The notes beneath the pieces are model-generated. The model did no database searches, was not told the DNA's origin, and worked only from the letters and a program-made list of their open reading frames with translations. A stretch of DNA of 5,474 bases from Rickettsiales bacterium (GTDB taxonomy: Bacteria > Pseudomonadota > Alphaproteobacteria > Rickettsiales > UBA1997): the NCBI GenBank assembly GCA_031269065.1, contig JAIRWJ010000082.1:1-5474 (forward strand), in the 5' to 3' direction. A program made the translations under genes and the position numbers. Shown in pieces: positions 1 through 5,381 of this stretch. Position 1 is the first letter of the stretch. Each line of letters starts with the position of its first letter.

Positions 1-1
1 C

Positions 2-229
2 CGATTAGCTATGCTAGAAAGGAAAAGTAACTATCTGAGGCTAGATAGTGTTATCGACAGTATGAAAGAAATTGGCGACAACATGCCAACTATCTATAAA
101 GAGACTGCCCTTGGCGGACTCGCAGTGCACGCCAAGAATTCACGGAAAGGGGCTGACAGGCAAATTTGCAGAACAAACAAATATGGTAACTGCGAAAATT
201 GCTCCGTTTGCCACAGAAAAATATCTTGA
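2..229 (+). CDS. sdaA: L-serine dehydratase (serine ammonia-lyase), C-terminal end, 5' partial
   Basis: The reading frame is open from base 2, so the gene begins before the window; the ATG at 11 is probably internal. The segment with core residues LDSVIDSMKEIGDNM followed by YKETALGGLAV matches the C-terminal end of iron-sulfur L-serine dehydratases as I remember it (E. coli SdaA has SLDKVIETMYETGKDM, then YRETSRGGLA). The family deaminates L-serine to pyruvate and ammonia in the cytoplasm, using a 4Fe-4S cluster in its alpha domain. E. coli-type enzymes end a few residues after GGLA, with a cysteine at or next to the terminus that enters the active site. Here the frame runs about 33 residues past GGLAV into a basic tail with four cysteines (53, 61, 64 and 67, counted from the ATG at 11), including a CxxCxxC cluster. 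The tail could be real, or a frameshift near base 125 could have destroyed the normal end. The family call rests on about 30 residues. Confidence 0.6.
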   Translation, partial: RLAMLERKSNYLRLDSVIDSMKEIGDNMPTIYKETALGGLAVHAKNSRKGADRQICRTNKYGNCENCSVCHRKIS

Positions 230-344
230 TATTCTAAACGAGGAATAAACCCCCCGTTCAGCCTCTTCCGAGAAATACATAGGGAATTCAGGTGTTAGTT
301 GCATATGATTTATATTTATGAAGATATCAAACAATAATATTCTG

Positions 345-395
345 GATTCCCTCCATCGGGTTTCGGAGAAACTCGGGGGAGGGTCAGGGTGGGAG
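345..395 (+). repeat. GC-rich palindromic element, copy A
   Basis: Bases 349-364 pair with 368-383 around the triloop GGA. The result is a 16-position stem with two G-T wobbles and one A-G mismatch (arms CCCTCC... and ...GGAGGG). It is followed by a G-rich tail, GTCAGGGTGGGAG. No T-run follows, so it is not a classical terminator. Its tail resembles the reverse complement of copies B and C, which suggests a small dispersed intergenic repeat family of the kind ending in GGGGGAGGGTNAGGGTGGG. The family assignment is inferred from pattern only. Confidence 0.6.
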
Positions 396-440
396 TTAGA
401 TCTACGACAACAGCCTCCATAGATGTTTTTGTTCTCAGTA

Positions 441-478
441 CTACCCCCTCATAACCTCCTCCAGTCCCTTCGGGCCTG
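441..478 (-). repeat. GC-rich palindromic element, copy B (degenerate, inverted)
   Basis: Bases 441-461 (ACCCCCTCATAACCTCCTCC and the next C) read on the minus strand give GGAGGAGGTTATGAGGGGGT, similar to the tail of copy A. They adjoin a short imperfect hairpin in which 462-468 pairs with 472-478 around a TTC loop (CAG/CTG and CCC/GGG with one T-C mismatch). It looks like a decayed copy in the opposite orientation to copy A. The alignment was made by eye. Confidence 0.4.
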
Positions 479-490
479 AGAGCGGAAATT

Positions 491-530
491 TACCTTCTCC
501 CAACCTCCCCCGACGGAACGCCGGGGGAGG
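491..530 (-). repeat. GC-rich palindromic element, copy C (inverted)
   Basis: Bases 504-512 (CCTCCCCCG) pair perfectly with 522-530 (CGGGGGAGG). Two more pairs (514-515 with 519-520) continue inside an A-C mismatch, closing on a GAA triloop. The flank TACCTTCTCCCAA at 491-503, read on the minus strand, is the same kind of G-rich tail as in copy A. There is no T-run on either strand, so a repeat element or processing hairpin is more likely than an intrinsic terminator. Confidence 0.55.
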
Positions 531-541
531 AAAAACAAAGT

Positions 542-569
542 TTGCAATTTTTTGAAAAAGTCCTAGAAT
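542..569 (+). promoter_or_regulatory. Candidate sigma-70 promoter for the secreted-protein gene
   Basis: TTGCAA at 542-547 and TAGAAT at 564-569 are 16 bases apart and lie in AT-rich DNA 29 bases before the start codon at 598. An overlapping alternative is TTGAAA at 552-557 with AATATA at 575-580 (17-base spacer). Both fit the bacterial consensus moderately well, and AT-rich sequence yields such matches by chance. Confidence 0.35.
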
Positions 570-597
570 ATCAAAATATAAAACTAATGATTCACAT

Positions 598-1023
598 ATG
601 AAAAAATTGTTTTTAGTCACAGTCGTAGCGCTAGCTCTGGGTGCGGAAATTTCCTTTGCTACGGGGACAAAGGTTAACTGTGTAAGTTACACTAGAAAAT
701 ATGGTAAGCGCACAGAGCTTGGATATGGAACCACAGAGATTGAGGAACCCAGTTATTATTTAGAAGATGCAGTGGATGTGGACGACATAAAGAATGTCGT
801 GATATGCGCCAACAATAGTGCAAAAAAAATGAACAGTGCTGAGAAATGGCTGGATGATAATGGAGTTTATATGATAATAGCCGCCGTTATGCAGAGTCGG
901 GGAGATGAGAGCAGCGACCTCATGAAGGCTGTGCTAATGGTTCGAGATGCTGGCTACAAACCCGTGGGCCGTCTAATTGAAGTAGCCAAGGAACTACTGA
1001 GGACAAACGGGAGAAAGAAATAG
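598..1023 (+). CDS. Small exported protein of unknown function
   Basis: I do not recognise this 141-residue protein. It begins with a textbook Sec signal peptide: MKK, a hydrophobic core (residues 4-17) and a likely signal peptidase I site after A21 (S-F-A before T22). There is no lipobox. The mature part of about 120 residues would reside in the periplasm or beyond. It has two cysteines, C28 and C70, which could form one disulfide. An acidic patch follows at 56-64 (EDAVDVDDI). The C-terminal half looks helical, with residues 88-99 hydrophobic but short for a membrane segment, and the end is strongly basic (RTNGRKK). The ATG at 598 is the natural start because the signal peptide begins there, although no clear Shine-Dalgarno sequence precedes it. 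The gene stands alone between repeat palindromes and a terminator, so it is probably monocistronic. Its codon use and helical pattern support a real gene, but its role is unknown. Confidence 0.75.
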   Translation: MKKLFLVTVVALALGAEISFATGTKVNCVSYTRKYGKRTELGYGTTEIEEPSYYLEDAVDVDDIKNVVICANNSAKKMNSAEKWLDDNGVYMIIAAVMQSRGDESSDLMKAVLMVRDAGYKPVGRLIEVAKELLRTNGRKK

Positions 1024-1024
1024 G

Positions 1025-1089
1025 CCAGATTTTTAGTGGGGGGCCTGCTGCCGCCTGCCAAAGGCCTGACAAAAACTAAAAAGATCTGG
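1025..1089 (+). repeat. Large imperfect stem-loop just after the stop codon
   Basis: CCAGAT (1025-1030) pairs with ATCTGG (1084-1089), and TTTTAGT (1031-1037) pairs with ACTAAAA (1075-1081). That gives 13 pairs with a two-base AG bulge on the right arm. Inside, GGCC at 1042-1045 can pair with GGCC at 1063-1066. The structure starts two bases after the upstream gene's stop and has no terminal T-run. It could protect the 3' end of the mRNA or be another dispersed palindrome. Confidence 0.5.
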
Positions 1090-1094
1090 GTCCC

Positions 1095-1119
1095 GGGCAG
1101 TCTGGTGGACGCCCTTTTT
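1095..1119 (+). terminator. Rho-independent terminator of the secreted-protein gene
   Basis: GGGC (1095-1098) pairs with GCCC (1111-1114), and after a one-base bulge at A1099, GTC (1100-1102) pairs with GAC (1108-1110) around a five-base loop. A run of five T (1115-1119) follows at once. Stem, loop and T-run are all in the normal order for plus-strand termination about 70 bases after the stop at 1023. Confidence 0.6.
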
Positions 1120-1122
1120 GTC

Positions 1123-1132
1123 CCCCGCGGGG
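1123..1132. repeat. Perfect 10-base palindrome CCCCGCGGGG
   Basis: This GC-only palindrome sits between the two terminator-like hairpins. Without a loop it is more likely a remnant of a GC-rich palindromic element or a duplex binding site than an RNA hairpin. Its function is unknown. Confidence 0.35.
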
Positions 1133-1148
1133 ATTGCTGTTGTTCGGT

Positions 1149-1169
1149 AAAGAGCCAAGAGGGCTTTTT
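1149..1169 (+). terminator. Second terminator-like hairpin, possibly bidirectional
   Basis: AAAGAGCC (1149-1156) pairs with GGCTTTTT (1162-1169), eight pairs including one G-T, around the loop AAGAG. The T-run forms part of the stem on the plus strand; on the minus strand the outgoing arm ends CTCTTT. It lies 17 bases beyond the stop of the candidate minus-strand ORF at 1186-1320, so it could serve convergent transcription. Weaker than the terminator at 1095-1119. Confidence 0.35.
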
Positions 1170-1185
1170 GGTGTGGTTGGTATGC

Positions 1186-1320
1186 TCACTCTTCTATCTT
1201 TTTCTTCTCTAAAAGTTCTTCTGCGATCTCTACAGAGTAATTCCTTTGTTTACCACATACTATACCACCTCTGTTTATTCTAAGACTTTCACAGGGAACA
1301 CATTTTACCCCTTCACACAC
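1186..1320 (-). CDS. Candidate small Cys-rich protein (44 codons, GTG start)
   Basis: On the minus strand a frame is open from the codon after a stop at 1351-1353 to a TGA at 1186-1188. It has no ATG. A GTG at 1320-1318 is preceded ten bases earlier by AGGGAG, a plausible ribosome binding site and better than those of most genes here. The product would have CxxxxCxxC near its N terminus (C2, C7, C10), a fourth cysteine at 22 after a basic Gly-rich stretch, and an amphipathic helix ending in EELLEKKKIEE. Four cysteines in 44 residues suggest a possible zinc site. I do not recognise a family. A 44-codon ORF can arise by chance, and the +strand here is merely pyrimidine-rich, so this is tentative. 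Confidence 0.3.
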   Translation of the reverse strand: MCEGVKCVPCESLRINRGGIVCGKQRNYSVEIAEELLEKKKIEE

Positions 1321-1393
1321 ACAGGACCGACTCCCTATGATTAATTTGGACTAATGTTATAGGTCGTCAGATTTAAAAGTTTATGTAGGGTTA

Positions 1394-2269
1394 GTGGTTT
1401 CCCCTCCCTTCGTTTCTATGAAACTTGACAAATTGGATTGCAAACCTACTCTAGGTACAGAAATTAGCATAGTCAGTACAAGGAAAATGTGGAATTTACT
1501 CGCTAATATTTGTTTGAAAATCGGGCATTTGGATATTATGCTTCCAATATTTGTGCTGGGTATATTCTTCCATCAGCGAAGATTGTATGAGAGAATGGCA
1601 GGATTTATGCTTTTTGCTGTAATATTCAACAGATTCTTGAAACACATCTTCAAGATACCACTTCTTCCACATCTGGGTAATGGGTATGCATTTCCCAGCG
1701 GTCATATGCATGCAGCTATGGTGTTCTACGGCTATGCCCTCTATAGTGTAGATGATAGAAGAATAAAGGCCCTGATAACAGCTATTCTGTTGGGCGAAGG
1801 ATTTAGTCTGATCTACCTCAAATTTCACGGTTTGGCGGATCTGTTGGGAGCCATAGGATTCGCTGTTTTAGAGATACTTTGTTACCACCAGCTGGTTTTC
1901 AAATTTGGGAAAAAACGGGGGGAAATGTGTATAGCAGGTATCTCAGTCACCATGTCGTTGCTTTTCACAGCGATTCTATCCTCAATGGGAGCGGCGGTGC
2001 ACTATGTCTGGATCGGTTTCTACGGTCTAGTAGGAATAATTCTATCGTCACTGATTGATGATAGAAAACTGGAAACTCTGGAGCAGAAATTTCTGGCACT
2101 GCTAACTGCTGTTGCACTTAATGGTCTAGTATGGATGGTATTCAAAGTCATCGACTTTCGATATTATTTCTTATCCGAACTGAAATTCCTATTTATACCT
2201 CTCATTATGGCTAAATCCATCGATTTCTATGGCAAAAGGGAGAAGAGATCTCTTTCCTCTGGGCTATAA
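1394..2269 (+). CDS. PAP2-superfamily integral membrane protein with altered phosphatase motif
   Basis: This polytopic inner-membrane protein (291 residues from the GTG) has about seven or eight hydrophobic segments, roughly at 46-60, 67-86, 105-117, 125-142, 147-168, 178-197, 202-220, 233-252 and 262-274. The PAP2 signature K-x6-RP, PSGH, SR-x5-H-x3-D is partly present: K83, PSGH at 101-104, and S138, H145 and D149 in exact spacing. H145 would be the nucleophile and H104 the general acid. However, the arginine after S138 is Leu139, and the RP of motif 1 is replaced by L90-L91-P92. PAP2 enzymes remove phosphate from lipid phosphates such as phosphatidic acid, PGP or undecaprenyl pyrophosphate; the substrate here cannot be told. 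About 120 C-terminal residues with three or four membrane segments extend beyond the PAP2 core. The start is uncertain: GTG 1394 has only TAGGG three bases before it, ATG 1418 has no ribosome site, and ATG 1487 starts just before the first hydrophobic segment. Confidence 0.7.
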   Translation: MVSPPFVSMKLDKLDCKPTLGTEISIVSTRKMWNLLANICLKIGHLDIMLPIFVLGIFFHQRRLYERMAGFMLFAVIFNRFLKHIFKIPLLPHLGNGYAFPSGHMHAAMVFYGYALYSVDDRRIKALITAILLGEGFSLIYLKFHGLADLLGAIGFAVLEILCYHQLVFKFGKKRGEMCIAGISVTMSLLFTAILSSMGAAVHYVWIGFYGLVGIILSSLIDDRKLETLEQKFLALLTAVALNGLVWMVFKVIDFRYYFLSELKFLFIPLIMAKSIDFYGKREKRSLSSGL

Positions 2270-2335
2270 CTTGAGCTTTCCCTGCCGCTATTTTTCTAAT
2301 TGTCGTTCAACCCAGGAATTTAGTCAGCAACCTAG

Positions 2336-2363
2336 TTGACAAAACTGCCGACAGAGTTAGCAT
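2336..2363 (+). promoter_or_regulatory. Candidate sigma-70 promoter for cmk
   Basis: A perfect -35 box TTGACA at 2336-2341 is followed after 16 bases by TAGCAT (2358-2363, four of six matches to TATAAT). Transcription would start near 2370, giving a leader of only about 12 bases before the cmk ATG at 2382. This would make cmk, and possibly rpsA and ppa, independent of the PAP2 gene. Confidence 0.45.
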
Positions 2364-2381
2364 GGCGAAAACTAATTGGTT

Positions 2382-2993
2382 ATGAACAAAATTATAGCTA
2401 TTGACGGGCCGTTGGCTTCGGGAAAGGGAACTCTGGCTAAAAGAGTAGCGGAGTTTCATGGTTTACCATATCTAAACACAGGAGGTCTCTACAGAGCAGT
2501 TGCGCTGCACCTGTTGAGGAACTCTTCCGACGAGAGACAAGTTGCAGCCCTCATGGGCGGTGCTGACTTTTCCAATCTGGATGATCCAGATTTGTACACG
2601 GAGGAGACAGGTCGTCTGACGTCAAAGGTGGCCGCAATTCCCGAGGTGAGAAAGTTTCTTCTGAATTTTCAGCTAGACTTCGCCCATCAGGATGGCGGCG
2701 CTGTGCTAGATGGAAGAGATATAGGTACTGTCGTATGTCCGGAAGCGAGTCATAAATTCTTTATCACAGCCTCAGTCGGAGAGAGAGCTCGGAGGAGACA
2801 CAGAGAGATGGTGTTGAAAGGTAAGAATATTGACTATAACGAAATTCTAGCTAACCTGGAGGAGAGAGATAAAAGAGACAGCGAAAGATCAGCATCTCCT
2901 CTAAGGAAAGCCGATGATGCTATCGAAGTCGACACAACGGATATGAGCATTGAGGAAGTGGTTGCTCGCGTCCTTTCTCTTATTAAATTTTAG
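2382..2993 (+). CDS. cmk: Cytidylate kinase (CMP/dCMP kinase)
   Basis: This cytoplasmic enzyme transfers phosphate from ATP to CMP or dCMP, supplying CDP/dCDP for nucleic acid and CDP-lipid synthesis. From ATG 2382 the product has 203 residues, somewhat shorter than the roughly 225 of E. coli Cmk. The P-loop is DGPLASGKGT at 8-17. The CMP-binding region contains NTGGLYR at 32-38 (T33 and R38 correspond to E. coli S36 and R41). DGRDIGTVVCPEA at 110-122 is characteristic of Cmk. The lid region has RDKRDSER at 162-169, keeping R162, D166 and R169, the counterparts of E. coli R181, D185 and R188. I chose ATG 2382 because the first beta strand and P-loop then lie at the usual distance; a TTG at 2376 adds only two residues. 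No strong Shine-Dalgarno sequence is visible. rpsA follows after 80 bases, the classic cmk-rpsA order of proteobacteria. In many alphaproteobacteria aroA precedes cmk; here it is a PAP2 gene. Confidence 0.96.
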   Translation: MNKIIAIDGPLASGKGTLAKRVAEFHGLPYLNTGGLYRAVALHLLRNSSDERQVAALMGGADFSNLDDPDLYTEETGRLTSKVAAIPEVRKFLLNFQLDFAHQDGGAVLDGRDIGTVVCPEASHKFFITASVGERARRRHREMVLKGKNIDYNEILANLEERDKRDSERSASPLRKADDAIEVDTTDMSIEEVVARVLSLIKF

Positions 2994-3073
2994 ATCAGCA
3001 GTTACGAAGGTTTTGGGGTCTCCGGGAATGGGTTTGGTCTGATTTCGTTATTAACAACCCCATTTGAAAGATA

Positions 3074-4783
3074 ATGACAGATTTTGGTTTTGAAGATTTT
3101 GAGAGTTTACTAGATCAGTATGACTCGGGAGTGGCAGTTTATAATGAGGGCGATGTAGCCCGAGGTACGATAATAGACATAGACAACAAAACGGTTACGG
3201 TGGACATTGGTGGCAAAACTGTTGGCTATGTACCACTATCGGAGTTTGCGGGTGAAAGTGTGGTCGTTGGCGACCAGGTAGACATATACATAGAAAAAAT
3301 AGAGAATAAGAAGGGCGAACTGATTGTAAGTAGAGAAAATGCCAGGAAGTATCAAGGTTGGACTAATCTTAAGATGTGTATGGCGGAGAATAAGGTTATC
3401 GAAGGAAAAATTCTTGGCAAGGTGAAAGGTGGTTTCGCCATAGAAATAGGAGATATAATTGCATTTCTCCCGAGGAGCCAGGTGGATACGGTGGTTCTAG
3501 CGAACTCGGAGGATTTCACAGGAAGGACAGAGCAGTTCATGATTCTGAAGATCGATGATGTGCGAAGGAATATAGTGGTATCAAGGAGGGCTATACTGGA
3601 AGAACAGAGAAGTAAAGAAAGGGAGGAAATCCTTGGTAGGATAGCGATAGGTGATGTGATGACAGGGATGGTTAAAAACATAACAGACTATGGTGCCTTC
3701 GTTGATTTTGGAAGTTTTGATGGACTGCTGCATCTTACAGATATTTCCTGGTGCAGAGTTAGACATCCATCGGAGGTCCTGAAGATTGGCCAAGAGATTA
3801 AAGTCCAGGTAATAAAGTATGATGATGTTAGTAAAAAGGTCTCGCTTGGCATGAAACAGCTTCAGGATAACCCCTGGGAAACAATGGAGCAGAAATGTCC
3901 TGTGAACTCAATAGTGAAAGGTCGGGTAACCAGCATAGCCCAGTATGGTGTTTTTGTTGAAATTGAGAATGGTATAGAAGGACTCGTACATATCTCAGAG
4001 ATGAGCTGGCTTAAGAATAGCATAGCGCCATCGAAGATACTTTCCATTGGCCAGGAGGTTGAGGTTATGATTCTTGATGTCAACATAGAGCATCATAGAG
4101 TTTCTCTTGGCATGAAGCAGTGTGAGAAAAATCCATGGAAGACCTTCTCCGAAAGGTATATGGTTGGAGATGTGGTGGAGGGCACCGTTAAAAATACCAC
4201 CGACTTTGGTATATTTGTTGAATTTGAGTCTGGCATAGATGGGTTGGCACATGTGTCGGATCTAGACTGGGATGAGTCTACTGCCAAAGATATGACTAAA
4301 AAATACAAAAAGGGCGATAAGATTACGGTAATATTGCTTGGAAGCAACCACGAACAGGAGAGAATTTCTCTCGGCCTGAAACAACTTAGTAATGAGAACT
4401 TTAAGGCTGAGAGCCAGAAGTTGGTTAAGGATTCGAAGACTCCGTGTCTGATAAAAAATGTTAGGAGAGACTTCCTTGAGGTAGAAATAGATCTTGGCCT
4501 AAAAGGCATAATAAAAAGAATAGATTTATCCGCGAATGAAAAGGAACAGAGGACCGATTCTTACAAGGCCGGAGAAAAAATTGATGCCATGGTCTCTGTT
4601 TTCGATGACAAAACTGGCAAATTGATGCTCAAACTGAGGAGTGACGTTGAAGGCAGTAAACCTGACGAGCAGAGAGAAAATGAAGACGATTTTGACATCG
4701 AACAGTACATGGGTACGGACACCAACACTACTTTGGGGAGTGTCTTTGGAAATATGTTTGATAACATGGGCCAGCAACAGTAG
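3074..4783 (+). CDS. rpsA: 30S ribosomal protein S1
   Basis: S1 binds the 5' region of mRNA and brings it to the 30S subunit, which matters most for messages with weak Shine-Dalgarno sites, such as most genes here. The 569-residue product (E. coli S1 has 557) contains six S1/OB-fold repeats at about 25-87, 105-172, 192-260, 277-347, 364-433 and 452-522. Repeats 3-5 are the most canonical, each with a pattern like TDYGAFVDF, then GLLHLTDISW, and closing VSLGMKQ; closers VSLGMKQ at 256-262 and 344-349 and ISLGLKQ at 431-437 are visible, as is NPWE/NPWK after repeats 3 and 4. Repeats 1 and 2 are the ribosome-binding type, and repeat 6 is divergent. An acidic, Asn/Gln-rich tail (523-569) ends in GQQQ. 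ATG 3074 is preceded by a weak GAAAG. The 80-base leader can pair TGGGGT (3014-3019) with ACCCCA (3057-3062), a possible site of S1 autoregulation, but the evidence is slight. Confidence 0.97.
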   Translation: MTDFGFEDFESLLDQYDSGVAVYNEGDVARGTIIDIDNKTVTVDIGGKTVGYVPLSEFAGESVVVGDQVDIYIEKIENKKGELIVSRENARKYQGWTNLKMCMAENKVIEGKILGKVKGGFAIEIGDIIAFLPRSQVDTVVLANSEDFTGRTEQFMILKIDDVRRNIVVSRRAILEEQRSKEREEILGRIAIGDVMTGMVKNITDYGAFVDFGSFDGLLHLTDISWCRVRHPSEVLKIGQEIKVQVIKYDDVSKKVSLGMKQLQDNPWETMEQKCPVNSIVKGRVTSIAQYGVFVEIENGIEGLVHISEMSWLKNSIAPSKILSIGQEVEVMILDVNIEHHRVSLGMKQCEKNPWKTFSERYMVGDVVEGTVKNTTDFGIFVEFESGIDGLAHVSDLDWDESTAKDMTKKYKKGDKITVILLGSNHEQERISLGLKQLSNENFKAESQKLVKDSKTPCLIKNVRRDFLEVEIDLGLKGIIKRIDLSANEKEQRTDSYKAGEKIDAMVSVFDDKTGKLMLKLRSDVEGSKPDEQRENEDDFDIEQYMGTDTNTTLGSVFGNMFDNMGQQQ

Positions 4784-4820
4784 ATCATACTAACTCGTAT
4801 ACCATTTGATAAACTAATTT

Positions 4821-4825
4821 GGAGG
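4821..4825 (+). promoter_or_regulatory. Strong ribosome binding site of ppa
   Basis: GGAGG lies four bases before ATG 4830. It is the only near-perfect Shine-Dalgarno sequence in the window and decides the ppa start in favour of 4830 over the in-frame ATG at 4851. Confidence 0.75.
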
Positions 4826-4829
4826 AAGG

Positions 4830-5369
4830 ATGTTGACTAAAAACATAGTTATGGGAAAGAAAGTGCCTGATAATGTTAACGTAATAGTGGAAGTGCAGGC
4901 GGATAGTCCCTACCCAGTTAAATATGAACTTGATAAGGACAGTGGAGCTCTGTTTGTAGATAGATTTCTGGCAACGCCCATGTGCTACCCATGCAACTAT
5001 GGTTTCATTCCAAATACTCTGTCGGACGATGGTGATCCTATAGACGTTCTCGTGATCACAGAATACCCAATATTGGCCGGAGCTGTGATTCCCTGCAAAC
5101 CAATTGGAGTGCTATTGATGGAAGATGAGAAAGGTGGCGACGAGAAAATAATTGCCGTGCCAACAGAGAAAATGAATAGTGAATACTCGGGGCTCGAAGA
5201 AATAGACTCCATTCCCGAGCTCCTGCTTAACAAAATTAAGCATTTTTTCGAACATTATAAAGATCTTGAAAAAGGTAAATGGGTGAAGGTGTCCGGATTC
5301 AGAGATTCTAGCGAAGCCAAAAAAAAGATTCTAGAGGCTGTTAAAAGGGCAGAAAACCAGCATAATTAA
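4830..5369 (+). CDS. ppa: Inorganic pyrophosphatase, family I
   Basis: This soluble cytoplasmic enzyme hydrolyses pyrophosphate to two phosphates with Mg2+, pulling nucleotide, RNA and aminoacyl-tRNA synthesis forward. The 179 residues match the normal family I bacterial length (E. coli 176). Catalytic positions can be mapped to E. coli by eye: E21, K31, E33, R45, Y57, the D67-x-D69-x-x-D72 signature (DGDPIDV), D99, D104, K106, and Y143-K144 in the stretch EHYKDLEKGKW. All metal and phosphate ligands I can place are intact, so the enzyme should be active. The wording is close to rickettsial pyrophosphatases as I recall them. It follows rpsA by 46 bases with no visible terminator, so it may be read from the cmk-rpsA transcript; the strong ribosome site would give it high independent translation. 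Confidence 0.97.
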   Translation: MLTKNIVMGKKVPDNVNVIVEVQADSPYPVKYELDKDSGALFVDRFLATPMCYPCNYGFIPNTLSDDGDPIDVLVITEYPILAGAVIPCKPIGVLLMEDEKGGDEKIIAVPTEKMNSEYSGLEEIDSIPELLLNKIKHFFEHYKDLEKGKWVKVSGFRDSSEAKKKILEAVKRAENQHN

Positions 5370-5381
5370 CCCCCGCCCTAC

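Larger units (their letters stand above)
230..597. other. Intergenic region with palindromic elements and a candidate promoter
   Basis: These 368 bases contain no ORF that looks like a protein. They hold three GC-rich palindromic elements between about 345 and 530, described separately, and an AT-rich stretch from 531 to 597 that could serve as promoter and leader of the secreted-protein gene. I see no tRNA cloverleaf, no T-loop consensus and no direct-repeat array. Confidence 0.7.
1024..1393. other. Structured intergenic region
   Basis: These 370 bases separate the secreted-protein gene from the PAP2 gene. The left half (1024-1170) is rich in hairpins, including one good terminator. The right half (1186-1353) is open on the minus strand and holds a candidate small Cys-rich ORF. 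I found no tRNA, 4.5S RNA, 6S RNA or tmRNA signature. The pieces are listed separately. Confidence 0.65.

Noticed and set aside
123..248. Open frame overlapping the serine dehydratase tail, in a different plus-strand frame
   Set aside because: I tested whether it restores a normal serine dehydratase ending after a frameshift. It does not supply the expected terminal cysteine motif in the right place, so it is mentioned only as an alternative.
140..334. Minus-strand ORF of 64 residues
   Set aside because: It overlaps the serine dehydratase end, has no recognisable motif or ribosome site, and its composition looks like an antisense reading.
345..530. CRISPR array
   Set aside because: The elements are inverted, unequal and unevenly spaced. 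There are no identical direct repeats with uniform spacers.
1024..1180. tRNA, 4.5S RNA, 6S RNA or tmRNA gene
   Set aside because: There is GC-rich pairing, but no T-loop consensus, CCA end, GGAAGNAGC-type SRP loop or cloverleaf could be found.
1346..1377. Promoter for the PAP2 gene (TTGGAC at 1346-1351 with TTTAAA at 1372-1377)
   Set aside because: The spacer is 20 bases and no better -10 box lies at 16-18 bases, so the match is too weak to list.
1496..1828. Minus-strand ORF of 110 residues inside the PAP2 gene
   Set aside because: The plus strand carries the PSGH and H-x3-D motifs with membrane segments. The antisense frame has no recognisable feature.
2376..2381. TTG start for cmk giving two extra residues
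   Set aside because: ATG 2382 gives the standard Cmk N terminus. The TTG has no better ribosome site.
3352..4788. Several minus-strand ORFs of 70-138 residues antisense to rpsA, and one antisense to ppa at 4997-5233
   Set aside because: They are shadows of strongly conserved plus-strand genes and show no protein motif of their own.
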